Positions 1-14,112 of a stretch of DNA of 64,000 nt are shown piece by piece. The position numbers and the translations under genes were made by a program. This stretch comes from Chrysomallon squamiferum. Its lineage: Eukaryota; Mollusca; Gastropoda; Neomphalida; Peltospiridae. Where the stretch lies: contig CM022671.1 in the NCBI GenBank assembly GCA_012295275.1, positions 1 through 64,000 of the forward strand. The letters are read 5' to 3'. The notes under the pieces are model-generated. The model saw only the letters and a program-made list of their open reading frames with translations. It searched no databases and was not told the DNA's origin. Position 1 is the stretch's first letter, and every line of letters begins with the position of its first letter.

Positions 1-3000
1 AATATTTCCGACGTGTGCAAAGGTGCGCGCCGTCAGGGCGAGTGTGGCAAAAACGTTTCCAACATTTACCAAAGGTGCTGCACCTTTTGAAAATGCGTTT
101 GAAAAAAAACGAGCAAATTTTCAAAAATATGTGCGTTTTTTGTGCACGTGTCGGAAACGAGTTGTTCCCCTTGGGTGGCGCGTGCGGCACTTTTCACCCG
201 TGTCGGGCAACCCTTGCCCCACTTTTGGGTATGTGCGCCCGATTTTCCCACGTGCTCGGAAAAGTTATTGCACTTTGAAAAAAGGTACCCCTAGCATTTT
301 CAACGAAACTTGAAAAATTCGATTTTCAAAGTTGAAAATCCGTGTGGCACTTTTCCGTTTGGTCGGGAAAAATATTTCGACGTGTGCAAAACGTGCGCGC
401 CGTCCGGGGCGGGGTGTGTGGCAAAAAAAAACGTTTCCAACATTTACCAAAGGTGCTGCACCTTTTGAAAATGCGTTTGAAAAAAAAAAGAGCAAATTTT
501 CAAAACATGTGCGTTTTTGTGCACGTGTCGGAAACAGTTGTTCCCCTTAGGGTGGGGCGTGCGGCACTTTTGACCCGTGTCGGGCAACCCTTGCCCCCTT
601 TTGGGTATGTGCGCCCGATTTTTCCCACGTGCTCGGAAAAAGTTATTGCACTTTGAAAAAGGTACCCCTAGCATTTTCAACGAAACTTGAAAAAATTCGA
701 TTTTCAAAAGTTGAAAATCCGTGTGGCACTTTTCCGTTTGGTCGGGAAAAATATTTCGACGTGTGCAAAACGTGCGCGCCGTCGGGGCGAGTGTGGCAAA
801 AACGTTTCCAACATTTACCAAAGGTGCTGCACCTTTTGAAAATGCGTTTGAAAAAAAAACGAAATTTTTTTCAAAACATGTGCGTTTTTGTGTGCGTGTC
901 GGAAACAGAGTTGTTCCCCTTGGGTGGGGCGTGCGGCACTTTTGACCCGTGTCGGGCAACCCTTGCCCCACTTTTGGGTATGTGCGCCCGATTTTTCCCA
1001 CGTGCTCGGAAAAAGTTATTGCACTTTGAAAAAGGTACCCCTAGCATTTTCAACGAAACTTGAAAAAATTCGATTTTCAAAAGTTGAAAATCCGTGTGGC
1101 ACTTTTCCGTTTGGTCGGGAAAAATATTTCGACGTGTGCAAAACGTGCGCGCCGTCGGGGCCGGTGTGGTGGCAAAAAACGTTTCCAACATTTACCAAAG
1201 GTGCTGCACCTTTTGAAAATGCGTTTGAAAAAAAAAAGAGCAAATTTTTTCAAAACATGTGCGTTTTTGTGCACGTGTCGGAAACGAGTTGTTCCCCCCC
1301 TTGGGTGGGCGTGCGGCACTTTTGACCCGTGTCGGGCAACCCTTGCCCCACTTTTGGGTATGTGCGCCCGATTTTTCCCACGTGCTCGGAAAAAGTTATT
1401 GCACTTTGAAAAAGGTACCCCTAGCATTTTCAACGAAACTTGAAAAAATCGATTTTCAAAAGTTGAAAATCCGTGTGGCACTTTCCGTTTGGTCGGGAAA
1501 AATATTTCGACGTGTGCAAAACGTGCGCGCCGTCGGGGGCGGCGAGTGTGCCAAAAACGTTTCCAACATTTACCAAAGGTGCTGCACCTTTTGAAAATGC
1601 GTTTGAAAAAAAAACGAGCAAATTTTCAAAACATGTGCGTTTTTTGTGCACGTGTCGGAAACGAGTTGTTCCCCTTGGGTGGGGCGTGCGGCACTTTTGA
1701 CCCGTGTCGGGCAACCCTTGCCCCACTTTTGGGTATGTGCGCCCGATTTTTCCCACGTGCTCGGAAAAAGTTATTGCACTTTGAAAAAAAGTACCCCTAG
1801 CATTTTCAACGAAACTTGAAAAAATTCGATTTTCAAAGTTGAAAATCCGTGTGGCACTTTCCGTTTGGTCGGGAAAAATATTTCGACGATGTGCAAAAAA
1901 CGCGCGCGCCGTCGGGGCGAGAGTGTGGCAAAAACGTTTCCAACATTTACCAAAGGTGCTGCACCTTTTGAAAATGCGTTTGAAAAAAAAAAACGAGCAA
2001 ATTTTCAAAAACATGTGCGTTTTTTGCACGTGTCGGAAACAGTTGTTCCCCTTAGGTGGGGCGTGCGGCACTTTTTTGACCCGTGTCGGGCAACCCTTGC
2101 CCCACTTTTGGGTATGTGCGCCCGATTTTTTTTCCGTGCTCGGAAAAAAATTATTGCACTTTGAAAAAAACCCCCCTAGCATTTTCAACGAAACTTGAAA
2201 AAATTCGATTTTCAAAGTTGAAAATCCGTGTGGCACTGTTCCGTTTGGTCGGGAAAAATATTTCGACGTGTGCAAAAACGTGCGCGCCGTCGGGGCGAGT
2301 GTGGCAAAAACGTTTCCAACATTTACCAAAGGTGCTGCACCTTTTGAAAATGCGTTTGAAAAAAAAAAAGCAAATTTTCAAAACATGTGCGTTTTTTGCA
2401 CGTGTCGGAAACAGTTTGTTCCCCTTTGGGGCGTGCGCGCACTTTTGACCCGTGTCGGGCAACCCTTGCCCCACTTTTTTTTGTATGTGCGCCCGATTTT
2501 TCCCACGTGCTCGGAAAAAAAGTTATTGCACTTTGAAAAAAAATTACCCCTAGCATTTTCAACGAAACTTGAAAAAATTCGAATTTCAAAGTTGAAAATC
2601 CGTGTGGCACTTTCCGTTTGGTCGGGAAAAATATTTCGACGTGTGCAAAAAAACGCGCGCCGTCGGGGCGAGTGTGGCAAAAAAAAAAACAACATTTACC
2701 AAAGGTGCTGCACCTTTTGAAAATGCGTTTGAAAAAAACGAACAAATTTTCAAAATGCGTTTTTTTGAAAAAAAAAAACAAATTTTTCCTGGGGTGCGTT
2801 TTTTTGCACGTGTCGGGCAAACAAAGTTTGTGCCCCGCCCCGTTTCCCACGTGCTCGGAAAAAAAGTTATTGCCTTTGAAAAGGTTTTGACGAAACTTGA
2901 AAAATTCGATTTTCAAAGTTTTTGGTATTTCCGCCCGGTCGGGAAAATATTTCGACGTTTTGCAAAACGTGCGCGCCGTCGGAAAAAAAAGGTGTTGCAC

Positions 3001-6000
3001 CTTTTGAAAATTTTGAAAAAAAACGAAAAATTTTCAAAAAATGTGCGTTTTTGTGCCCCTTTTTCAACCCGTGTCAAACCCCTTGAAAAATTCGATTTCA
3101 AAGTTGAAAATCCGTGTGGAAAAATTCCCCTTCCATTTTCAACGGGAAAAATTCGATTTTCAAAATTTCGAAAATCCGTGCAAAAAAAAATCGGGAAAAA
3201 TATTTCGACGTGTGCAAAACGTGCGCGCCGTCGTCCGGGGGGCGTGTGGCAAAAACGTTTCCAACATTTTCCAAAGGTGCTGCACCTTTTGAAAATGCGT
3301 TTGAAAAAAAAAAAAAAAATTTTTTTTTTTGTGCGTTTTTTGTGCACGTGTCGGAAACGAGTTGTTCCCCTTAGGGTGGGGCGTGCGGCACTTTTGACCC
3401 GTGTCGGGCAACCCTTGCCCCACTTTTGGGTATGTGCGCCCGATTTTTTCCCGTGCTCGGAAAAAGTTATTGCACTTTGAAAAAGGTACCCTAGCATTTT
3501 CAACAACGAAACTTGAAAAAATTCGATTTTCAAAGTTGAAAATCCGTGTGGCACTTTTCCGTTTGGTCGGGAAAAATATTTCGACGTGTGCAAAACGTGC
3601 GCGCCGTCGGGGCGAGTGTGGCAAAACGTTTCCAACATTTTACCAAAGGTGCTGCACCTTTTGAAAATGCGTTTGAAAAAAAAAAGCAAATTTTCAAAAA
3701 CATGTGCGTTTCTTTGTGCACGTGTCGGAAACAGAGTTGTTCCCCCTTAGGGGGGTGCGGCGGCTTTTTTTGTGTCGGGCAACCCAACCCCCCTTTTTTT
3801 TATTTATGTGCGCCGATTTTTTTCCACGTGCTCGGAAAAAAAGTTATTGCACTTTGAAAAAAAAAAGTACCCTAGCATTTTCAACGAAACTTGAAAAAAT
3901 TCGATTTTCAAAGTTGAAAATCCGTGTGTTCCGTTTTGGTCGGGAAAAATATTTCGACGATGTGCAAAACGTGCGCGCCGTCGGGCGCGGTGTGGCAAAA
4001 AAAACGTTTCCAACATTTACCAAAGGTGCTGCACCTTTTGAAAATGCGTTTGAAAAAAAAAAAGCAAATTTTCAAAAATGTGCGTTTTTGTGCGTGTCGG
4101 AAACGAGTTGTTCCCCCTTAGGTGGGGCGTGCGGCACTTTTTTGACCCGTGTCGGGCAACCCTTGCCCCTTTTGGGTATGTGCGCCCGATTTTTCCCGTG
4201 CTCGGAAAAAAAGTTATTGCACTTTGAAAAAGGTACCTAGCATTTTCAACGAAACTTGAAAAAAAATCGATTTTCAAAGTTGAAAATCCGTGTGGCACTT
4301 TTCCGTTTGGTCGGGAAAAATATTTCGACGTGTGCAAAACGTGCGCGCCGTCGTCGGGGGGGCGGTGTGTGGCAAAAAAAACGTCCAACATTTACCAAAG
4401 GTGCTGCACCTTTTGAAAATGCGTTTGAAAAAAAAAACAAACAAATTTTCAAAAACATGTGCGTTTTTTGCACGTGTCGGAAACGAGTTGTTCCCCTTGG
4501 GTGGGGCGTGCGGCACTTTTGACCCCCGTGTCGGGCAACCCCCCCCCCCCTTTTGGTATGTGCGCCCGATTTTTCCCGTGCTCGGAAAAAGTTATTGCAC
4601 TTTGAAAAAAAAGGTACCCCTAGCATTTTCAACGAAACTTGAAAAATTCGATTTTCAAAGTTGAAAATCCGTGTGGCACTTTTCCGTTTGGTCGGGAAAA
4701 ATATTTCGACGTGTGCAAAAAAAAATGCGCGCCGTCGTCCGGGCGGGGTGGGCAAAAAAACGTTTCCAACATTTACCAAAGGTGCTGCACCTTTTGAAAA
4801 TGCGTTTGAAAAAAAAAAGAGCAAATTTTCAAAAACATGTGCGTTTTTTGTGCACGTGTCGGAAACGAGTTGTTCCCCTTGGGTGGGGCGTGCGGCACTT
4901 TTGACCCGTGTCGGGCAACCCTTGCCCCACTTTTGGGTATGTGCGCCCGATTTTTCCCACGTGCTCGGAAAAAGTTATTGCACTTTGAAAAAGGTACCCC
5001 TAGCATTTTCAACAAAGAAAAAAAGTGAAAAATTCGATTTTCAAAAAATATGAAAATCCGTGTGGCAAAGTTTCCGTTTGGTCGGGAAAAATATTTCGAC
5101 GATGTGCAAAAACGTGCGCGCCGTCGGGGGCGGGCGTGTGGCAAAAAAACGTTTCCAACATTTACCAAAGGTGCTGCACCTTTTGAAAATGCGTTTGAAA
5201 AAAAAAAGAAAAAATTTTCAAAAAAATGTGCGTTTTTTTGCACGTGTCGGAAACAGTTGTTCCCCCCTTGGGTGGGGCGTGCGGCACTTTTGACCCGTGT
5301 CGGGCAACCCCCCTTTTTTTGGTATGTGCGCCCGATTTTTCCCACGTGCTCGGAAAAAGTTATTGCACTTTGAAAAAAAAGTACCCCTAGCATTTTCAAC
5401 GAAACTTGAAAAAATTCGATTTTCAAAGTTGAAAATCCGTGTGGCACTTTTCCGTTTGGTCGGGAAAAATATTTCGACGTGTGCAAAACGTGCGCGCCGT
5501 CGGGGCGAGTGTGGCAAAAACGTTTCCAACATTTACCAAAGGTGCTGCACCTTTTGAAAATGCGTTTGAAAAAAAAACGAACAAATTTTCAAAAACATGT
5601 GCGTTTTTTGTGCACGTGTCGGAAACAGGTTGTTCCCCTTGGGTGGGGCGTGCGGCACTTTTGACCCGTGTCGGGCAACCCTTGCCCCACTTTTGGGTAT
5701 GTGCGCCCGATTTTTCCCGAGCTCGGAAAAAAAAAAAAGTATTGCACTTTGAAAAAGGTACCCCTAGCATTTTCAACGAAACTTGAAAAAATTCGATTTT
5801 CAAAAGTTGAAAATCCGTGTGGCACTGTTCCGTTTGGTCGGGAAAAATATTTCGACGTGTGCAAAAGCGTGCGCGCCGTCGGGGCGAGTGTGGCAAAAAC
5901 GTTTCCAACATTTACCAAAGGTGCTGCACCTTTTGAAAATGCGTTTGAAAAAAAAACGAGCAAATTTTCAAAAACATGTGCGTTTTTTGTGCACGTGTCG

Positions 6001-9000
6001 GAAACGAGTTGTTCCCCTTGGGTGGGGCGTGCGGCACTTTTGACCCGTGTCGGGCAACCCTTGCCCTTTTGGGTATGTGCGCCCGATTTTTCCCACGTGC
6101 TCGGAAAAAGTTATTGCACTTTGAAAAAAAGGTACCCCTAGCATTTTCAACGAAACTTGAAAAATTCGATTTTCAAAGTTGAAAATCCGTGTGGCACTAT
6201 TCCGTTTGGTCGGGAAAAATATTTCGACGATGTGCAAAAAAAAAACGTGCGCGCCGTCGGGGCGAGTGTGGCAAAAACGTTTCCAACATTTACCAAAGGT
6301 GCTGCACCTTTTTTTGAAATGCGTTTGAAAAAAAAAAACGAGCAAATTTTCAAAAACATGTGCGTTTTTTGTGCACGTGTCGGAAACGAGTTGTTCCCCT
6401 TGGGTGGGGCGTGCGGCACTTTTGACCCGTGTCGGGCAACCCTTGCCCCACTTTTGGGTATGTGCGCCCGATTTTTCCCACGTGCTCGGAAAAAGTTATT
6501 GCACTTTGAAAAAGGTACCCCTAGCATTTTCAACGAAACTTGAAAAAATTCGATTTTCAAAAGTTGAAAATCCGTGTGGCACTTTTCCGTTTGGTCGGGA
6601 AAAATATTTCGACGTGTGCAAAAGGTGCGCGCCGTCGGGGCGAGTGTGGCAAAAACGTTTCCAACATTTACCAAAGGTGCTGCACCTTTTGAAAATGCGT
6701 TTGAAAAAAAAACGAGCAAATTTTCAAAAACATGTGCGTTTTTTGTGCACGTGTCGGAAACGAGTTGTTCCCCTTGGGTGGGGCGTGCGGCACTTTTGAC
6801 CCGTGTCGGGCAACCCTTGCCCCACTTTTGGGTATGTGCGCCCGATTTTTCCCACGTGCTCGGAAAAAGTTATTGCACTTTGAAAAAAAATTACCCCCTA
6901 GCATTTTCAACGAAACTTGAAAAAAAATCGATTTTCAAAAGTTGAAAATCCGTGTGGCACTGTTCCGTTTGGTCGGGAAAAATATTTCGACGTGTGCAAA
7001 AGCGTGCGCGCCGTCGGGGCGAGTGTGGCAAAAACGTTTCCAACATTTACCAAAGGTGCTGCACCTTTTGAAAATGCGTTTGAAAAAAAAACGAGCAAAT
7101 TTTCAAAAACATGTGCGTTTTTTGTGCACGTGTCGGAAACGAGTTGTTCCCCTTGGGTGGGGCGTGCGGCACTTTTGACCCGTGTCGGGCAACCCTTGCC
7201 CCACTTTTGGGTATGTGCGCCCGATTTTTCCCACGTGCTCGGAAAAAGTTATTGCACTTTGAAAAAGGTACCCCTAGCATTTTCAACGAAACTTGAAAAA
7301 ATTCGATTTTCAAAAGTTGAAAATCCGTGTGGCACTTTTCCGTTTGGTCGGGAAAAATATTTCGACGTCTGTGCAAAACGTGCGCGCCGTCGGGGGGGGC
7401 GGTGTGGCGAACAAAAACGTTTCCAACATTTACCAAAGGTGCTGCACCTTTTGAAAATGCGTTTGAAAAAAAAAAAGCAAATTTTCAAAAACATGTGCGT
7501 TTTTTGTGCACGTGTCGGAAACGAGTTGTTCCCCTTGGGTGGGGCGTGCGGCACTTTTGACCCGTGTCGGGCAACCCTTGCCCCACTTTTGGGTATGTGC
7601 GCCCGATTTTTCCCACGTGCTCGGAAAAAGTTATTGCACTTTGAAAAAGGTACCCCTAGCATTTTCAACGAAACTTGAAAAATTCGATTTTCAAAGTTGA
7701 AAATCCGTGTGGCACTATTCCGTTTGGTCGGGAAAAAAAAAATTTCGACGTGTGCAAAACGCGCGCGCCGTCGGGGCGGGCGATGTGGCAAAAAAAAAAC
7801 GTTTCCAACAACATTTACCAAAGGTGCTGCACCTTTTGAAAATGCGTTTGAAAAAAAAAAACGAGCAAATTTTCAAAAACATGTGCGTTTTTTGTGCACG
7901 TGTCGGAAACGAGTTGTTCCCCTTGGGTGGGGCGTGCGGCACTTTTGACCCGTGTCGGGCAACCCCTTGCCCCTTTTTTTGTATGTGCGCCCGATTTTTT
8001 TTCCGTGCTCGGAAAAAAAATTGCACTTTGAAAAAAATTACCCCTAGCATTTTCAACGAAACTTGAAAAATTCGATTTTCAAAAGTTGAAAATCCGTGTG
8101 GCACTTTTTCCGTTTGGTCGGGAAAAATATTTCGACGATGTGCAAAACGTGCGCGCCGTCGGGGCGAGTGTGGCAAAAAAAACGTTTCAACATTTACCAA
8201 AGGTGCTGCACCTTTTTTGAAATGCGTTTGAAAAAAAAAAGCAAATTTTCAAAAACATGTGCGTTTTTTGTGCACGTGTCGGAAACGAGTTGTTCCCCTT
8301 GGGTGGGGCGTGCGGCACTTTTGACCCGTGTCGGGCAACCCTTGCCCCACTTTTGGGTATGTGCGCCCGATTTTTCCCACGTGCTCGGAAAAAGTTATTG
8401 CACTTTGAAAAAGGTACCCCTAGCATTTTCAACGAAACTTGAAAAATTCGATTTTCAAAAGTTGAAAATCCGTGTGGCACTGTTCCGTTTGGTCGGGAAA
8501 AATATTTCGACGTGTGCAAAAAAACGTGCGCCGTCGTCGGGCGAAGTGTGGCAAAAAAAACGTTTCCAACATTTACCAAAGGTGCTGCACCTTTTTTTGA
8601 AAATGCGTTTGAAAAAAAAAAAAAATTTTTTCAAAAACATGTGCGTTTTTTTTTGTGCGTGTCGGAAACGAGTTGTTCCCCCCTTAGGTGGGGCGTGCGG
8701 CACTTTTTTGACCCGTGTCGGGCAACCCTTGCCCCACTTTTGGGTATGTGCGCCCGATTTTTCCCACGTGCTCGGAAAAAGTTATTGCACTTTGAAAAAG
8801 GTACCCCTAGCATTTTCAACGAAACTTGAAAAAATTCGATTTTCAAAAGTTGAAAATCCGTGTGGCTTTTTCCGTTTGGTCGGGAAAAATATTTCGACGT
8901 GTGCAAAACGTGCGCGCCGTCGGGGCGAGTGTGGCAAAAACGTTTCCAACATTTACCAAAGGTGCTGCACCTTTTGAAAATGCGTTTGAAAAAAAAACGA

Positions 9001-12000
9001 GCAAATTTTCAAAAACATGTGCGTTTTTTTTGCACGCACGTGTCGGAAACAGAGTTTCCCCCCTTGGGTGGGGCGTGCGGCACTTTTGACCCGTGTCGGG
9101 CAACCCAACCCCACTTTTTTTTTATGTGCGCCCCCGATTTTTCCCACGTGCTCGGAAAAAGTTATTGCACTTTGAAAAAGGTACCCCTAGCATTTTCAAC
9201 GAAACTTGAAAAAATTCGATTTTCAAAAGTTGAAAATCCGTGTGGCACTTTTCCGTTTGGTCGGGAAAAATATTTCGACGTGTGCAAAAGGGCGCGCCGT
9301 CGGGGCGAGTGTGGGAAAAACGTTTCCAACATTTACCAAAGGTGCTGCACCTTTTGAAAATGCGTTTGAAAAAAAAACGAGCAAATTTTCAAAAAATGTG
9401 CGTTTTTTTTGTGCACGTGTCGGAAACGAGTTGTTCCCCTTAGGTGGGGCGTGCGGCACTTTTGACCCGTGTCGGGCAACCCCCTGCCCCACTTTTTTTT
9501 GTATGTGCGCCCGATTTTTCCCCGTGTGCTCGGAAAAAGTTATTGCACTTTGAAAAAAAGGTACCCCTAGCATTTTCAACGAAACTTGAAAAAAAAATTC
9601 GATTTTCAAAGTTGAAAATCCGTGTGGCACTATTCCGTTTGGTCGGGAAAAATATTTCGACGATGTGCAAAACGTGCGCGCCGTCGTCGGGGCGAGTGTG
9701 GCAAAAACGTTTCCAACATTTACCAAAGGTGCTGCACCCCTAAAAATGCGTTTGAAAAAAAACGAGCAAATTTTCAAAAAAAACATGTGCGTTTTTGTGC
9801 ACGTGTCGGAAACGAGTTGTTCCCCTTGGGTGGGGCGTGCGGCACTTTTGACCCGTGTCGGGCAACCCTTGCCCCACTTTTTTGTATGTGCGCCCGATTT
9901 TTCCCACGTGCTCGGAAAAAGTTATTGCACTTTGAAAAAGGTACCCCTAGCATTTTCAACGAAACTTGAAAAAATTCGATTTTCAAAAGTTGAAAATCCG
10001 TGTGGCACTATTCCGTTTGGTCGGGAAAAATATTTCGACGTGTGCAAAAGGTGCGCGCCGTCGGGGCGAGTGTGGCAAAAACGTTTCCAACATTTACCAA
10101 AGGTGCTGCACCTTTTGAAAATGCGTTTGAAAAAAAAACGAGCAAATTTTCAAAAACATGTGCGTTTTTTGTGCACGTGTCGGAAACGAGTTGTTCCCCT
10201 TGGGTGGGGCGTGCGGCACTTTTGACCCGTGTCGGGCAACCCTTGCCCCCCTTTTTTGGGTATGTGCGCCCGATTTTTCCCCGTGTGCTCGGAAAAAGTT
10301 ATTGCACTTTGAAAAAAAAAGTACCCCTAGCATTTTCAACGAAACTTGAAAAAATTCGATTTTCAAAAGTTGAAAATCCGTGTGGCACTATTCCGTTTGG
10401 TCGGGAAAAATATTTCGACGTGTGCAAAAAACGTGCGCCGTCCGGGGGGGGGGAAAAAAAAAACGTTTCAACATTTACCAAAGGTGCTGCACCTTTTTTT
10501 GAAAATGCGTTTGAAAAAAACGAGCAAATTTTTTTCAAAACATGTGCGTTTTTTTGTGCACGTGTCGGAAACGAGTTTGTTCCCCTTGGGTGGGGCGTGC
10601 GGCACTTTTGACCCGTGTCGGGCAACCCCCTGCCCCTTTTGGGGGTATGTGCGCCCGATTTTTCCCACGTGCTCGGAAAAAGTTATTGCACTTTGAAAAA
10701 AGAACCCTAGCATTTTCAACGAAACTTGAAAAAATTCGATTTTTCAAAAATTCGATTTTCAAAGTTGAAAATCCGTGTGGCACTTCCGTTTGGTCGGGAA
10801 AAAAAAATTTCGACGATGTGCAAAACAAAGTGCGCGCCGTCCGTCGGGGCGAGTGTGGCAAAAACGTTTCCAACATTTACCAAAGGTGCTGCACCTTTTG
10901 AAAATGCGTTTGAAAAAAAAAAAAAAAAAATTTTTTCAAAAAAAATGTGCGTTTTTTTTGCGTGTCGGTCGGAAACGAGTTGTTCCCCCCCTTATTGGGG
11001 CGTGCGGCACTTTTGACCCGTGTGTCGGGCAACCCTTGCCCCACTTTTGGGTGTGCGCGCCGATTTTTTTCCCACGTGCTCGGAAAAAGTTATTGCACTT
11101 TGAAAAAGGTACCCCTAAAAATTTTCAACGAATTTTCAACGAAACTTGAAAAATCGATTTTCAAAGTTGAAAATCCGTGTGTGGCACTTTCCGTTTGGTC
11201 GGGAAAAATATTTCGACGTGTGCAAAAGGTGCGCGCCGTCGTCCGGGCGAGTGTGGCAAAAAAACGTTTCCAACATTTACCAAAGGTGCTGCACCTTTTG
11301 AAAATGCGTTTGAAAAAAAAAACGAGCAAATTTTCAAAAACATGTGCGTTTTTTGTGCACGTGTCGGAAACGAGTTGTTCCCCTTGGGTGGGGCGTGCGG
11401 CACTTTTGACCCGTGTCGGGCAACCCTTGCCCCACTTTTGGGTATGTGCGCCCGATTTTTCCCACGTGCTCGGAAAAAGTTATTGCACTTTGAAAAAGGT
11501 ACCCCTAGCATTTTCAACGAAACTTGAAAAAATTCGATTTTCAAAAGTTGAAAATCCGTGTGGCACTATTCCGTTTGGTCGGGAAAAATATTTCGACGTG
11601 TGCAAAACGGTGCGCGCCGTCGGGGCGAGTGTGGCAAAAACGTTTCCAACATTTACCAAAGGTGCTGCACCTTTTGAAAATGCGTTTGAAAAAAAAACGA
11701 GCAAATTTTCAAAAACATGTGCGTTTTTTGTGCACGTGTCGGAAACGAGTTGTTCCCCTTGGGTGGGGCGTGCGGCACTTTTGACCCGTGTCGGGCAACC
11801 CTTGCCCCATTTTTTGGAATGTGCGCCCGATTTTTCCCACGTGCTCGGAAAAGTTATTGCACTTTGAAAAAGGTACCCCTAGCATTTTCAACGAAACTTG
11901 AAAAAAATTCGATTTTCAAAGTTGAAAATCCGTGTGGCACTATTCCGTTTGGTCGGGAAAAATATTTCGACGTGTGCAAAAAAAAATGCGCCGTCGTCGG

Positions 12001-14112
12001 GGCGAGTGTGGCAAAAACGTTTCCAACATTTACCAAAGGTGCTGCACCTTTTGAAAATGCGTTTGAAAAAAAAACGAGCAAATTTTCAAAAACATGTGCG
12101 TTTTTTTTGTGCACGTGTCGGAAACGAGTTGTTCCCCTTGGGTGGGGCGTGCGGCACTTTTGACCCGTGTCGGGCAACCCTTGCCCCACTTTTGGGTATG
12201 TGCGCCCGATTTTTCCCACGTGCTCGGAAAAAGTTATTGCACTTTGAAAAAGGTACCCCTAGCATTTTCAACGAATTGAAAAATTCGATTTTCAAAAGTT
12301 GAAAATCCGTGTGGCACTATTCCGTTTGGTCGGGAAAAATATTTCGACGTGTGCAAAAGGTGCGCGCCGTCGGGGCGAGTGTGGCAAAAACGTTTCCAAC
12401 ATTTACCAAAGGTGCTGCACCTTTTGAAAATGCGTTTGAAAAAAAAACGAGCAAATTTTCAAAAACATGTGCGTTTTTTGTGCACGTGTCGGAAACGAGT
12501 TGTTCCCCTTGGGTGGGGCGTGCGGCACTTTTGACCCGTGTCGGGCAACCCTTGCCCCACTTTTGGGTATGTGCGCCCGATTTTTCCCACGTGCTCGGAA
12601 AAAGTTATTGCACTTTGAAAAAGGTACCCCTAGCATTTTCAACGAAACTTGAAAAAATTCGATTTTCAAAAGTTGAAAATCCGTGTGGCACTATTCCGTT
12701 TGGTCGGGAAAAATATTTCGACGTGTGCAAAACGTGCGCGCCGTCGGGGCGAGTGTGGCAAAAACGTTTCCAACATTTACCAAAGGTGCTGCACCTTTTG
12801 AAAATGCGTTTGAAAAAAAAACGAGCAAATTTTCAAAAACATGTGCGTTTTTTTGCGCACGTTTCGGAAACGAGTTGTTCCCCTTGGGTGGGGCGTGCGG
12901 CACTTTTGACCCGTGTCGGGCAACCCTTGCCCCACTTTTGGGTATGTGCGCCCGATTTTTCCCACGTGCTCGGAAAAGTTATTGCACTTTGAAAAAAGGT
13001 ACCCCTAGCATTTTCAACGAAACTTGAAAAAATTCGATTTTCAAAAGTTGAAAATCCGTGTGGCACTATTCCGTTTGGTCGGGAAAAATATTTCGACGTG
13101 TGCAAAAGGTGCGCGCCGTCGGGGCGAGTGTGGCAAAAACGTTTCCAACATTTACCAAAGGTGCTGCACCTTTTGAAAATGCGTTTGAAAAAAAAACGAG
13201 CAAATTTTCAAAAACATGTGCGTTTTTTGTGCACGTGTCGGAAACGAGTTGTTCCCCTTGGGTGGGGCGTGCGGCACTTTTGACCCGTGTCGGGCAACCC
13301 TTGCCCCACTTTTGGGTATGTGCGCCCGATTTTTCCCACGTGCTCGGAAAAAGTTATTGCACTTTGAAAAAGGTACCCCTAGCATTTTCAACGAAACTTG
13401 AAAAAATTCGATTTTCAAAAGTTGAAAATCCGTGTGGCACTATTCCGTTTGGTCGGGAAAAATATTTCGACGTGTGCAAAAGGTGCGCGCCGTCGGGGCG
13501 AGTGTGGCAAAAACGTTTCCAACATTTACCAAAGGTGCTGCACCTTTTGAAAATGCGTTTGAAAAAAAAACGAGCAAATTTTCAAAAACATGTGCGTTTT
13601 TTGTGCACGTTTCGGAAACGAGTTGTTCCCCTTGGGTGGGGCGTGCGGCACTTTTGACCCGTGTCGGGCAACCCTTGCCCCACTTTTGGGTATGTGCGCC
13701 CGATTTTTCCCACGTGCTCGGAAAAAGTTATTGCACTTTGAAAAAGGTACCCCTAGCATTTTCAACGAAACTTGAAAAAATTCGATTTTCAAAAGTTGAA
13801 AATCCGTGTGGCACTATTCCGTTTGGTCGGGAAAAATATTTCGACGTGTGCAAAAGGTGCGCGCCGTCGGGGCGAGTGTGGCAAAAACGTTTCCAACATT
13901 TACCAAAGGTGCTGCACCTTTTGAAAATGCGTTTGAAAAAAAAAACGAGCAAATTTTCAAAAACATGTGCGTTTTTTGTGCACGTGTCGGAAACGAGTTG
14001 TTCCCCTTGGGTGATGGCGCGGCGGCACTTTTTCCCCGTGTCGGGCAACCCTTGTCCCCACTTTTGGGTATGTGCCCCGATTTTTAACCTCGGAAAAAGT
14101 TATTGCACTTTG
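1..14112 (+). repeat. satellite array, ~374-bp unit, about 38 copies
   Basis: The same block recurs head-to-tail from the left edge. Landmarks such as GTGTGGCACTATTCCG fall at 12309, 12683, 13058, 13432 and 13806, giving a 374-375 bp period. The unit is visibly richer in G+C and CpG than the rest of the window. Copies right of about 11.1 kb are nearly identical. Copies on the left differ mainly in A, T, C and G run lengths, and the units between about 2600 and 3550 are shortened (spacings near 322, 260 and 356). The array is cut by the window start. Long open frames cross it on both strands, but because the unit is usually not a multiple of three and all frames are equally open, I see no gene. 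A subtelomeric or pericentromeric satellite is likely. Confidence 0.95.

Noticed and set aside
1-14112. Satellite as a CENP-B-box centromeric repeat
   Set aside because: I looked for TTCGNNNNANNCGGG on both strands of a clean unit and did not find it.
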